A DNA stretch of 8,718 nucleotides from CAYGZQ01 sp964354375 [NCBI: uncultured Planctomycetota bacterium] (GCA_964354375.1 CAYGZQ010000001.1:1-8718), one strand, 5' to 3'. Positions 1 through 7,208 are shown, counted from the stretch's first letter. Translations and numbers: made by a program. The notes: a model not told the origin generated them from the sequence alone.

Positions 1-2017
1 TATTGCTCTCGCCGGTCGCCACCAGGGCTCCGGTCTCGATGTTGAGAACGCTGACCCGGTAGTTGGCGTAGGTCGTGTCCGCAACCTGGAACCAGCTCAT
101 CGCGTTGATCATGCCCTCGTCGCCGGAGAACACCAGCTCCACGCCCGGCAACGGACTCGTGATCGAGATCGTGCCCTGGGCAGGTCCGGTGAGGTTGTAA
201 TGGACCAGGTCGGGATAAGCGCCGCCGGTCAGGGTGGACTCGAGGTTGAGATCCAGCGTTGAGTTCGGGTTCGCGATCGCGAGGCTGATCTTGCCGATGA
301 AGTCGGCGAGAGTGTCGGTCTTGTTGATCAGGACGGTCGTGCTGCGGCCAAGCGGGACAGCAGCGAGACCGATCTCAACGTAATCGCGGCCGCTGAAAAC
401 ACCATTGGCGGCGAACGCAGCGATCGACTGCATCTGCGTGGTGTTCTGAGCAGGCAGCACGTTGTTCGTGCTGGTATGGATGATGCCCGTCTCGCCCGTT
501 ATCAGGATGGCATCGAATGCGAGTCTCAGACCCCGGAACGTATCGAGGTCCAGATTCCCGCTGGTGCCGGCCTGAGCGATCGAGATCGTGTTCGAGATGC
601 TGCCGGTGTCGACGTTGGTCACCCTGTAAGTCCTCTCCGAAAGGGCCGACACACGGAAGGTGTAGAAGCCCGAAGGAGTGGACGTCTGGGTGATGGTACC
701 GTACTGCTGCAGCTCGTTCTGGCCGCTTCTGTTGATGATTATCTCGTCTGATCCGGTCGTGACATCCGGACCGAACCGAACGTCAAGCTCGCCCGTGGTC
801 GCATCGCCGAGCGCAAACGGCGCACCGCCTGTGACGGTCTCAACGACGCGGTTGGAATTCGCCGTAATTGCGGCGGACACCGTGTCGACGAAAGTCGCGC
901 CGAAGCTCACACCGGTGGCGACAAGGCTGAACGCAGCCACATCAAGGTCGAGCTTGCTTCCGGACATATCGACATCCGAGAAGACCAGACTCGAGATGAC
1001 GACCGACACGCCCGCAGCGGCGCTAATGATCAATTTGCCGTTCGTTGCGCCCATTGTGACATAACCATCAGTGCCGGGTGCGCTGAAGAGCGCAGTCTGA
1101 AGGAACGCAGCTACGCTGGCATAGGTGGTGGCGGTAGTGATCAACAGCGATGCATTGACGGTGACGCCGTTGACATCGAAGCCCTCGATCCTGATGCGGT
1201 CAGTCCCGAGAGTTATCTCCTGGGCGTTGATGGCGTCGCCGATCGCGTCGGTACCAACCGCAACCGATGTGCCGACCACGCTGACAATCGCCGATCCGGC
1301 GCTAACCAGCAAGCGACCGTTTGCAGTCTGGCTCTGCACTTCCATCTGTGCGAGGCCGACGTTGCTGTGGCCCTCCAGGAAATCAGCATTGTTGAGGTAG
1401 GTGACCTCACCGTTGATGATCCCGACCCGGTCGGCCCCCGCAAGGGTGTGCATGTGGTCGCTCTTGTATGCCGCCAGTGTAGGCGCATCGAGCAGCGTGG
1501 TGTTGATGGTGAAGTTGCCGCCCTTGCCGACGTCACCCGTGATGATCAGGTTCGTCCGGGTCGGATCGTCAACGCTGGTCAGCGCTGCGGCCGAACCGTT
1601 CAAGAGCGTCTTCGAGTTGAACTGGGTTGAGACCGCGATTCTGTCGATCTCGTCAACGAGCTGATCGACCTCTCGCTGAATCTCGGATCGGTCATTCTGA
1701 GTCAGAATGCCGTTTGCGGACTGGATGGCCAGCTCGCGAATGCGCTGCAGGATGCCGTTCGTCTCAGACAAGGCACCTTCTGCCGTCTGGACAAGGCTGA
1801 TGGCTTCCTGCGCGTTCTGACTGGCCCTCTTCAGACCGCGAATCTGGGCGCGCAAGCGCTCAGATATGGTCAATCCGGCAGCGTCATCGGCTGCTCGGTT
1901 GATCCTCAAGCCGGTGGACAGGCGCTCAACGTTTGAGGCCAATGCTCGGCTTGTCTGCCCCAAACTGCGTAATGCGTTCAGGGAGATAATGTTCTGGTTG
2001 ATTTGCAGAACACTCAT
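1..2017 (-). CDS. fliC: Flagellin, large, 3' end outside window
   Basis: Structural subunit of the flagellar filament, exported by the flagellar type III system and assembled outside the cell. The reading frame is open from the ATG at 2017 to the window edge (672 codons, no stop). Residues 1-141 are a classic flagellin D0/D1 half: it opens MSVLQINQNIISLNALRSL, then has ERLSTGLRINRAADDAAGL near 31-49 and ends SKTLLNG near 135-141. The D1 stretch QRIRELAI (91-98) corresponds to the TLR5-recognised segment of Salmonella flagellin. Residues about 142-672 are a long, Thr/Ser/Gly/Ala-rich, beta-prone hypervariable region with almost no cysteine. Its last visible part (ETGALVATGE) resembles modules I recall from other very long flagellins. 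Common flagellins are about 270-500 aa, and this one already exceeds 670 without its C-terminal D1/D0. The start is fixed by a Shine-Dalgarno AAGGAGG at 2025-2031, 7 bases upstream. Expression is probably sigma-28 dependent. Confidence 0.95.
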   Translation of the reverse strand, partial: MSVLQINQNIISLNALRSLGQTSRALASNVERLSTGLRINRAADDAAGLTISERLRAQIRGLKRASQNAQEAISLVQTAEGALSETNGILQRIRELAIQSANGILTQNDRSEIQREVDQLVDEIDRIAVSTQFNSKTLLNGSAAALTSVDDPTRTNLIITGDVGKGGNFTINTTLLDAPTLAAYKSDHMHTLAGADRVGIINGEVTYLNNADFLEGHSNVGLAQMEVQSQTANGRLLVSAGSAIVSVVGTSVAVGTDAIGDAINAQEITLGTDRIRIEGFDVNGVTVNASLLITTATTYASVAAFLQTALFSAPGTDGYVTMGATNGKLIISAAAGVSVVISSLVFSDVDMSGSKLDLDVAAFSLVATGVSFGATFVDTVSAAITANSNRVVETVTGGAPFALGDATTGELDVRFGPDVTTGSDEIIINRSGQNELQQYGTITQTSTPSGFYTFRVSALSERTYRVTNVDTGSISNTISIAQAGTSGNLDLDTFRGLRLAFDAILITGETGIIHTSTNNVLPAQNTTQMQSIAAFAANGVFSGRDYVEIGLAAVPLGRSTTVLINKTDTLADFIGKISLAIANPNSTLDLNLESTLTGGAYPDLVHYNLTGPAQGTISITSPLPGVELVFSGDEGMINAMSWFQVADTTYANYRVSVLNIETGALVATGESN

Positions 2018-2318
2018 GTAGTCTCCTCCTTGAGACAATGAGTAAGTAATGTGGGCGAGGCCCGAAAATGCCTCGCATCGCGGGCTCGGTCTGACGGGAT
2101 CCGTCCCTCGGACCGGCCCGGAAACGATCGTTCACTGTGCTAAAACGCACAATGAGCCTTATGGAAGCGGCTTTTTGCGCTTCCATCAGGTGGTTCGGTT
2201 TTCACCTCCTCAGAGGGGGCACCCCACCCACTCTGCCACCGTCTTCCTTTTTCAATGTCCCCTCGGCGTCCGGAGCGCCGGGAAACAACAAGCGTACGGG
2301 GATCACGCGGTCCCGTAT
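2018..2318 (-). promoter_or_regulatory. Long structured flagellin 5' leader
   Basis: If transcription starts about 7 bases after the sigma-28 -10 element, the flagellin mRNA has a leader of roughly 300 nt. Potential stem-loops visible in it are: 2295-2317 (arms TACGGG/CCCGTA, at the expected 5' end); 2262-2282 (7-bp arms with one G-T pair, 7-base loop); 2132-2153 (TGTGC/GCACA core around a 6-base loop, extended past a mismatch); 2161-2186 (9-bp perfect arms ATGGAAGCG/CGCTTCCAT, 8-base loop); and 2055-2076 (7-bp perfect arms GCGAGGC/GCCTCGC, 8-base loop). No known riboswitch was recognised. An 86-codon frame starting at 2186 has no suitably spaced ribosome site and runs into the flagellin gene, so I treat the whole stretch as non-coding leader. 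Confidence 0.55.
2025..2031 (-). promoter_or_regulatory. Shine-Dalgarno site of flagellin
   Basis: Read on the minus strand this is AAGGAGG, a near-perfect anti-16S match 7 bases before the flagellin ATG. Its strength fits a highly expressed filament protein. It lies about 24 bases downstream, in the transcript, of a 7-bp hairpin at 2055-2076. Confidence 0.85.
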
Positions 2319-2324
2319 ATGCTT

Positions 2325-2351
2325 TTGTCGGCAGGCTTTTCGAGGACTTTA
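2325..2351 (-). promoter_or_regulatory. Sigma-28 (FliA) promoter of flagellin
   Basis: On the minus strand the sequence reads TAAAGTCC (2351-2344), 11 bases, then GCCGACAA (2332-2325). The enterobacterial FliA consensus is TAAAGTTT-N11-GCCGATAA, so the match is 6/8 plus 7/8 with the exact spacer length. It points at the flagellin gene. Late flagellar genes such as flagellin are the standard targets of this sigma factor, and the predicted start of transcription is near 2318. Confidence 0.85.
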
Positions 2352-2400
2352 GCCCATCGGCGGATTTTTCCGAAAATTTTTTTTCTCACCGTTCAGCGCA

Positions 2401-2406
2401 TATAAT
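2401..2406 (+). promoter_or_regulatory. Housekeeping-type -10 box (TATAAT) for the sugar methyltransferase gene
   Basis: A perfect TATAAT lies 32 bases before the GTG start of the downstream methyltransferase gene, giving an expected transcription start near 2413 and a leader of about 26 nt. No good TTGACA is present at the right distance. The -35 region is a run of T (2377-2384) preceded by AAAA, which could act as an A/T-rich upstream element. This promoter is divergent from the flagellin promoter at 2325-2351. Confidence 0.6.
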
Positions 2407-2422
2407 GTGCACCGAAGTCCTG

Positions 2423-2440
2423 ACCTGAGGCCCTTCAGGT
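2423..2440 (+). promoter_or_regulatory. Palindrome covering ribosome site and start codon
   Basis: Arms ACCTGA (2423-2428) and TCAGGT (2435-2440) are perfectly complementary around a 6-base loop. The left arm and loop contain the likely Shine-Dalgarno GAGG (2427-2430), and the right arm contains the first two bases of the GTG start codon at 2439. As RNA it would hide the initiation region; as DNA it could be a dyad operator just downstream of the promoter. Which, if either, is not decided by the sequence. Confidence 0.4.
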
Positions 2441-3677
2441 GAAAGCCAGTCCCATGAGGGAGACAGCACCCTTACGAAAAGCCCGCCGGGAACCGAAACC
2501 CTGCGACATCTGCGGCGAAAACGAGAGCCTGACGCTTCTTGGGAGACGGATATTCGCCCAACCCACTCGCGGCAGCCTTTTCGAGTTTTCCCATGACGAC
2601 ATGCTGTGTGGGTCATGCGGGTTCGTTTTCTCCCGGAATATCCCCGACGACGAGTTTCTGAATGACTACTACAGGCTTGCCTTCAAGCGCGAGTCCGAAC
2701 TGGTCTGTATCGAACCCGATTTCGATCCCGAGGCAAGGCTCAGGGTCATTCGGCGGTATGTCGGTGCGGGCGATGCAGTCTGGGAGATCGGAGCAAGCAC
2801 GGGCGAATTCGTCGAAAGGCTGAATCGTGAGGGCTATGTCGCAAGCGGTATAGATCCGATCGAGAAATCAAGCGACCTCGTCGCCCAGGAGGGTATTTTC
2901 GGCTCCGGAGGCGTTGAAGCCGCGACTGAGAAGAGATGTGACGCTGCGGTCGCCTACTATGTTCTCGAGCACATCACGCGGCCACGTTCGTGGCTCGGCG
3001 AAGTGAGGCGGTTTCTCAAGCCCGAAGGCACACTGGTAGTCGAGGTGCCGGATTTCTCCCGCTGCCCCGAGGAGTCGCTTTTTCCGGAACACATGCTCCA
3101 TTTCACCCCGTATCACCTTCGGACACTGCTGGAGAGTGTGGGTTTCGAGGTTCTATCGGCGAGCGAGGACAAGCCGAGCCGACACTTCGGGTTTGTGACA
3201 GTGGCCCGCATGCGAAGGGACAACGAGACTATCGGGCAGGCATCCAGCGACGGCTTATCCGCACGCATCGACGAAGCAAGAAAGAGATACGGGGAAGGGA
3301 TCGAGTCAAGGCGGCGAAAGGAAGCCCGCTACAAAAGTCTCGTCGGCTACCTTCAGAAACTGGCAACGACGACCGGGCCGGGCAAGATCAAGATCTATTT
3401 CTGGCCGGCCAACGATATCTCGGGGGCAATCGCGCAGATGCTTCCCGATCAGTCGAATGTGACCCTTCTCGACAGTTCTTCCTCGAAAATCGGGCGTCTC
3501 TATCCCGGCTTTGAAAATCCGATCCGGTATCCCAGCCTTGCCAGGCACGATCCGTCCCACAGGATTTTCATCCTATGCTCGCCGTCATGGAACGGCCAGA
3601 TCGAGCGGCAGATCAGAGACATGGACCTCGAGGACATCACGATTCTTGATGCCGTCAATTGGAATCCCCCCGAGTGA
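2439..3677 (+). CDS. SAM-dependent C-methyltransferase with N-terminal zinc ribbon, probably sugar-modifying
   Basis: The 412-residue layout matches the three-part C-methyltransferase family whose characterised members, such as TylC3-type enzymes, methylate NDP-deoxysugars. Residues 22-60 hold a zinc-binding module with two CxxC pairs (C22/C25 and C57/C60). Residues about 98-255 form a class I Rossmann methyltransferase, with SAM motif EIGASTGEF at 116-124, the acidic GIDP strand after it, and YYVLEHITRPRSWL plus LKPEGTLVVEVPD further on. Residues about 305-412 match the family's C-terminal domain by layout (LLDSSSSKIGRLYPGF, then FILCSPSWNGQIERQI). Start: GTG at 2439 has GAGG 8 bases upstream. 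ATG at 2454 with AGGTGA upstream is a fair alternative and would remove 5 residues. Followed after 74 bases by a glycosyltransferase on the same strand, consistent with glycan synthesis. The actual substrate cannot be read from the sequence. Confidence 0.85.
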   Translation: MKASPMRETAPLRKARREPKPCDICGENESLTLLGRRIFAQPTRGSLFEFSHDDMLCGSCGFVFSRNIPDDEFLNDYYRLAFKRESELVCIEPDFDPEARLRVIRRYVGAGDAVWEIGASTGEFVERLNREGYVASGIDPIEKSSDLVAQEGIFGSGGVEAATEKRCDAAVAYYVLEHITRPRSWLGEVRRFLKPEGTLVVEVPDFSRCPEESLFPEHMLHFTPYHLRTLLESVGFEVLSASEDKPSRHFGFVTVARMRRDNETIGQASSDGLSARIDEARKRYGEGIESRRRKEARYKSLVGYLQKLATTTGPGKIKIYFWPANDISGAIAQMLPDQSNVTLLDSSSSKIGRLYPGFENPIRYPSLARHDPSHRIFILCSPSWNGQIERQIRDMDLEDITILDAVNWNPPE

Positions 3678-3715
3678 GACGCTTGTCCGGTTTGTTCTTT
3701 TCACCTGGCGGCGCA

Positions 3716-3745
3716 TTGATCCTGATCCGGTTTCGCAGTTAAACT
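3716..3745 (+). promoter_or_regulatory. Possible promoter giving a leaderless GT2 transcript
   Basis: TTGATC (3716-3721) and TAAACT (3740-3745) are separated by 18 bases and match the sigma-70 hexamers at 4/6 each. The downstream ATG at 3752 is 6 bases after the -10 element, where transcription would normally begin. No Shine-Dalgarno is visible before that ATG. The match is only moderate, so read-through from 2401 is equally possible. Confidence 0.3.
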
Positions 3746-3751
3746 AGACAC

Positions 3752-4813
3752 ATGCAGGCGCGGCAACCGATCCCGATCTCCCCTCCCCCCGTACGAGTCG
3801 TGGTGGTCGAGTACTCGGGCGAGGATGTTCTGAGGCGATGCCTTGCGTCTCTAGGGAAGACGATTCCCACGACCGTTCCGATCACGATCATTGACAATGC
3901 GTCTTTGGTGCCTGCCGAGACCCTGATCCCGGACGAAATGCGCGACCGTCCCGGACCGATCGAAGTCGTTCGCCTCGGGAAGAACGTGGGGTACGCGGGC
4001 GCGATCGAGAGGGCATGGTCGATCGGTGATGAGGAATTCCTGGCAATCGCCAACAACGATCTTGAATTCAGTCCGGGATGGCTGGACGCGCTGATCGAGA
4101 CGGCACGAAAGACCGGCGCCTCGGCCGTAAGCTCGACAATCCGGCACGAAAACGAGTCGAAGCTTGAGAAATCCACCAACGCGAGCCTGAATCCGCTCTT
4201 GCACCTGGTACCCGGGGTTTTCATGGATCGCACAAAAGCCGTCTATCCGTCCGGCGCATGTTTCCTCCTCAGAAGAGACCCCGGCATGGCGACGCCGCCG
4301 GTCGAGGCCAACTATTTTCTGTATTACGAGGACGTCTATCTCGGGTTCCTCTTGCGTGCGCTCGGCAAGACCGTGGTCCAGTGCCCGGACTCGGAGGTGC
4401 GGCACGTCGGGAGCCACGCGGTCGGAAAATCGAACCCGAATCTTGTGGCGTTCCTGCAGGAGCGCAACCGACTGGTGACGCAACTTCTTTTCTTCGATCT
4501 CGGAACGCTTCTTGGCATTTCTCCGGCGGTCTTTCTCGACTCGCTCTTCAAGATTCCCGCATGCTGGATTCGTCGAAAGCCGGTTTGGGCGACTGTCCGC
4601 GCTCATTTCTGGGTGCTTCTGAATGCCGGATGGATAATGCGAAAGCGGAGAGCGTTGAGGAGACTCCATGACTTCCAGCCTCAGAGGATTCTCCCCTACC
4701 TGACTGGAAGGATTTTGCCTCCGTCGACGCCGGGGGCCGGTTTCTGGAACTCGATATCGACAGGATGGTTCAGGCTGGTCGGAATTCCGGTGGACAGGGA
4801 GGCATCGAGATGA
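3752..4813 (+). CDS. GT2 family glycosyltransferase (rhamnosyltransferase-like)
   Basis: Cytoplasmic, probably membrane-associated inverting glycosyltransferase of 353 residues with a GT-A fold, likely transferring a sugar from an NDP-sugar to a growing surface glycan. Motifs in order: opening strand VVVVEYSGEDVLRRCLASL (16-34); nucleotide-binding IIDNAS (46-51); KNVGYAGAIERAW (77-89); metal/nucleotide site NND (101-103, the DXD position); YPSGACFLLRR (165-175); the YYED acid pair (191-194), a candidate for the catalytic base; and the HVGS loop (218-221). This order is that of WbbL/RfbF-like rhamnosyltransferases, but donor specificity cannot be assigned. Residues about 240-310 are hydrophobic and basic, fitting membrane attachment. 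The start lacks a Shine-Dalgarno. The stop codon overlaps the next gene's ATG in an ATGA arrangement, indicating translational coupling. Confidence 0.9.
   Translation: MQARQPIPISPPPVRVVVVEYSGEDVLRRCLASLGKTIPTTVPITIIDNASLVPAETLIPDEMRDRPGPIEVVRLGKNVGYAGAIERAWSIGDEEFLAIANNDLEFSPGWLDALIETARKTGASAVSSTIRHENESKLEKSTNASLNPLLHLVPGVFMDRTKAVYPSGACFLLRRDPGMATPPVEANYFLYYEDVYLGFLLRALGKTVVQCPDSEVRHVGSHAVGKSNPNLVAFLQERNRLVTQLLFFDLGTLLGISPAVFLDSLFKIPACWIRRKPVWATVRAHFWVLLNAGWIMRKRRALRRLHDFQPQRILPYLTGRILPPSTPGAGFWNSISTGWFRLVGIPVDREASR
4796..4802 (+). promoter_or_regulatory. Shine-Dalgarno site that fixes the GT-C start
   Basis: AGGGAGG lies 7 bases before ATG 4810, inside the end of the GT2 gene. An in-frame ATG further upstream at 4765 lacks a comparable site and would force a 49-base overlap, so 4810 is the better start. 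Confidence 0.75.
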
Positions 4814-6423
4814 CAACGCAGACCGATTCTTCCACTCCTCCCGTGAATCGGATCCGCCGCCGGTATGTGCTCCTAAGATTTATTGCCGCTGTTCTCTTTG
4901 TCCTCTCGCTTGGGTTGAGCTTCAGAGGTCCGCGACCGACATGGGCCGACGAGACCTTCACCCTGCGAATCTTACCGGTTTACACACGCGATTTCTGGCA
5001 CGAGATCGAGCTTGATGTTCACCCGCCCTTGTACTTCGCGCTGAGCTCTATCGCCGCCGAGCTGTCACCTCAGTCGCCGAACCCGCACGACTATCCTGAC
5101 TATCCTTCTCCTCCAACAGCGAGGCTCTTGTCCTATGTCATTTTTCTGGCCCTGGTGTGGATGACCTTGCGACTGGCCGAAAGACGGGTGGACAAGCCCG
5201 GGGACTTGCTCCTCCCGACTTTCCTCATTCTGGCAAGCGCCCATCTTGCGCTCTTCGGACCGATGATGCGCTACTATGCGCTTTCGGCTCTCGGGGTTAT
5301 GAGCGCGACACTGCTGCTTCTTGAACCTATCAGACAACCGTCGCATTTCCCAGCCGGGTCCCCTGCGCGTCGGGCGGTGTGGTTCGCGGTTGCGCTATGG
5401 GTCGCTCTTTGGTCAAGCTACATTACGGCGATCGTGATTCCGGCTCACATCATTTTCCTGCTCAGGCGACCGAGATCGGAGGCGCAGCCGTTCTGGTGGG
5501 CGCTTGCGGCGGTTGCCGTCGCGTCGCTACCCCTGCTCTGGCTGCTCAAGATCCAGACGGCATTTGTAACTCACCACGACTCGGCGGGGCTTGCAGGGCT
5601 GGTGAAGGGCTCGATTGCACGATTCGCGTTCACGATCTACTCATTCCTGATCGGGGAGTTTGTAAGGCCGTGGGACTGGTTGCTTTCGATCCCGGCGCTT
5701 ATCGCCTTGGGTTTCCTCGTCTTCCTCGCCTGGAAGGCGCGAAAGACGGCCCTCGGGGGCCTCCTGTGGCTTATGTTGGCGATTTCTCTCCCGCTCGGGG
5801 CGATAGCTCTCGCGTGGATAGGGGTGGGTGTCGAGTTCTCTCCCGCGAGACTGTTTTTCCTTGCACCGATATTTCTGATTCTCCTCGCGCTCGGACCCGC
5901 TTCCGCAGGAATCGCCCCCAGGACCGCCAGACTGGGAGCGACTGCCATATTCGTGCTCGTTGTCGTTAATCTTGCGTCGACGTCCAACTTCCATGCGGGA
6001 AACTTGTACATCCAGTCGACCTACGTCATCCCCTGGAAGGAGATCGGCGCGAGGATCGAGCAGATCAGCGATCGGTCACGCAGCACCTGGGTCTACACGG
6101 ACGATCCAACTTTGAACTACTGGATTGAGCCCGATTACCCCACAAAGCTCATCCCAAAAGACATTTGGGCCGACGAGATGATGCTCCCTTACCGTGAAGG
6201 TCAGGGTCCCGACACCATAGTCCTGGTCTACTCGCCGCGAGCATTTACCGATGAGGGGATCAGGAACACTGCCTCTTGTGCCCTGCAGCGCCCTGCGGTC
6301 CTTGAGAGTTCGATTGAATACTTGCGGGAAGATGAAACCGCTGTGAGACTTAAATCGATGTTATTAGGGCGGCCCGTATACGAGGTCAAGAAGGTTTTGG
6401 CCGTGTATCATGCCGCCGGGTGA
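4810..6423 (+). CDS. GT-C integral membrane glycosyltransferase (ArnT/PMT, GT39/GT83-like)
   Basis: Polytopic inner-membrane protein of 537 residues, expected to transfer a sugar from a polyprenyl-phosphate donor to an acceptor on the periplasmic face. A basic N-terminus (NRIRRRY) precedes TM1 (about 20-38). The first periplasmic loop holds the family acid pair D47-E48 and the conserved DVHPPLY (69-75). Eight to ten further hydrophobic segments follow to about residue 400, including an MMRYYALSALG stretch. A soluble C-terminal domain of about 135 residues is predicted to be periplasmic. The start overlaps the GT2 stop (ATGA), and the end overlaps the next gene (GTGA). Grouping with a cytoplasmic GT2 enzyme is typical of lipid-linked sugar synthesis followed by transfer outside. 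Substrate and acceptor (lipid A, protein or polysaccharide) are unknown. Confidence 0.85.
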   Translation: MTTQTDSSTPPVNRIRRRYVLLRFIAAVLFVLSLGLSFRGPRPTWADETFTLRILPVYTRDFWHEIELDVHPPLYFALSSIAAELSPQSPNPHDYPDYPSPPTARLLSYVIFLALVWMTLRLAERRVDKPGDLLLPTFLILASAHLALFGPMMRYYALSALGVMSATLLLLEPIRQPSHFPAGSPARRAVWFAVALWVALWSSYITAIVIPAHIIFLLRRPRSEAQPFWWALAAVAVASLPLLWLLKIQTAFVTHHDSAGLAGLVKGSIARFAFTIYSFLIGEFVRPWDWLLSIPALIALGFLVFLAWKARKTALGGLLWLMLAISLPLGAIALAWIGVGVEFSPARLFFLAPIFLILLALGPASAGIAPRTARLGATAIFVLVVVNLASTSNFHAGNLYIQSTYVIPWKEIGARIEQISDRSRSTWVYTDDPTLNYWIEPDYPTKLIPKDIWADEMMLPYREGQGPDTIVLVYSPRAFTDEGIRNTASCALQRPAVLESSIEYLREDETAVRLKSMLLGRPVYEVKKVLAVYHAAG

Positions 6424-7052
6424 GAATAGTGCAGTTACGCGATCATCTGTTCGCCCTTATGGTCCATGGCGGAATACTTCTCGCCATCTGCATCATTGTC
6501 CTGACCACATCGTGCGGGACGGAACCTCCCGCGCAGACGCCCGATGCAGTGTCCGGATACTTCCACAAACTGCAGAGTAGTCTCGATTCGACCGGGGCCG
6601 AGACCGTAGTGGTCATCGCAGTGGACGATAACGCAGGCGCTGGACAGGACCTTCAGCGCAAGGTTTTCCAGGAAATCCAGGCCCAGCTCCAGAACATCAA
6701 GAGCGCCAGTGTCCTTGAGTATCCCAGGTCTGTACTGGACGAGAAATTCCGCACGCTGGGCATAAACCCTCAGGACCGCATCTCACCTGAAGCGGCGATA
6801 AGCCTTGCCAAAGACCTCCAGGCGGACGCGCTTCTGTACGCATCGATAGAGAGCAGCGCACCCGATGTACACATCAAGCTGTATTCGGGCGAGACCGGCG
6901 CTGTGATCTTCGCGGAGACGCTCCAAGCGTGGCCTTTGCCCGTGACCAAGCAGGAAGACACGACCGGGATCCTGGACTTAGGTGAGGGCACTTCCTCTCC
7001 GGACCAGGCAGAATCGTCCGGAAACGTCAGCGGCAGTAATCTCGGGCACTAG
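6420..7052 (+). CDS. Small lipoprotein, possible CsgG/FlgO/LpoB-like fold
   Basis: Protein of 210 residues translated from GTG 6420, which overlaps the preceding stop as GTGA; no strong ribosome site is visible, so translation is probably coupled. GTG 6429 and ATG 6459 are alternative starts. Residues 10-31 are a hydrophobic signal segment ending in TTSC, with Cys32 the likely lipidated residue (slightly atypical lipobox). The mature protein has a strand ETVVVIAVDD (61-70), a helix with many Q/K/E, then PEAAISLAKDLQADALLYASIES (starting about 123) and a final strand pair near KLYSGETGAVIFAETL. This strand-helix-strand order, with an 'ADALLYASI' strand, recalls the CsgG/FlgO/LpoB group of outer-membrane lipoproteins. 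That resemblance is weak and I do not name it. The last 30 residues are a Ser/Gly/Glu-rich tail. Position implies envelope work alongside the glycosyltransferases. Confidence 0.75.
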   Translation: MRIVQLRDHLFALMVHGGILLAICIIVLTTSCGTEPPAQTPDAVSGYFHKLQSSLDSTGAETVVVIAVDDNAGAGQDLQRKVFQEIQAQLQNIKSASVLEYPRSVLDEKFRTLGINPQDRISPEAAISLAKDLQADALLYASIESSAPDVHIKLYSGETGAVIFAETLQAWPLPVTKQEDTTGILDLGEGTSSPDQAESSGNVSGSNLGH

Positions 7053-7141
7053 ACAGCCGGATTCGGTTTCTCAGCCCGTCCCACTCGTCTCATCGGACTT
7101 CCGCTTCGATACCTCCTCCATGAGATCCATTTGAATCTCCG

Positions 7142-7171
7142 TTGCCATAAGCGCCCCGCTTTGACTATTAT
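7142..7171 (+). promoter_or_regulatory. Sigma-70 promoter of arsM
   Basis: TTGCCA (7142-7147) and TATTAT (7166-7171) each match the housekeeping hexamers at 5/6 and are 18 bases apart. The expected start is near 7178, leaving a leader of about 44 nt before the GTG at 7222. I see no clear ArsR-type dyad overlapping it, so arsenic-dependent control is not shown. The rest of the 169-base gap after the lipoprotein gene holds no convincing terminator. Confidence 0.55.
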
Positions 7172-7208
7172 TTCCAGACGGCACGCCGGTTCGTTTGAGG
7201 CCGCCGAT

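Noticed and set aside
476-1664. Plus-strand open frames across the flagellin gene
   Set aside because: They are antisense to an uninterrupted flagellin frame, lack ribosome sites and have no recognisable domains.
1926-2186. 86-codon minus-strand frame in the flagellin leader
   Set aside because: Its only ribosome-like site (GAGGAGGTGA near 2200-2210) is too far from the ATG, the frame overlaps the flagellin start by about 90 bases, and the product looks like random Arg-rich sequence.
2361-2384. Possible intrinsic terminator: CGGA-TTTT-TCCG followed by a T-run
   Set aside because: The stem is only 4 bp, AAAA separates it from the T-run, and no plus-strand gene lies upstream to be terminated. 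The T-run better fits the A/T-rich promoter region.
3851-4816. 321-codon minus-strand frame opposite the GT2 gene
   Set aside because: The GT2 frame has all family motifs; the opposite frame is Arg-rich, with no domain and no ribosome site, and is a codon-bias shadow.
7071-7148. 25-codon minus-strand frame between the lipoprotein gene and arsM
   Set aside because: Its peptide is hydrophilic and protein-like, but it has no ribosome site and overlaps the arsM -35 element; not enough to call a gene.
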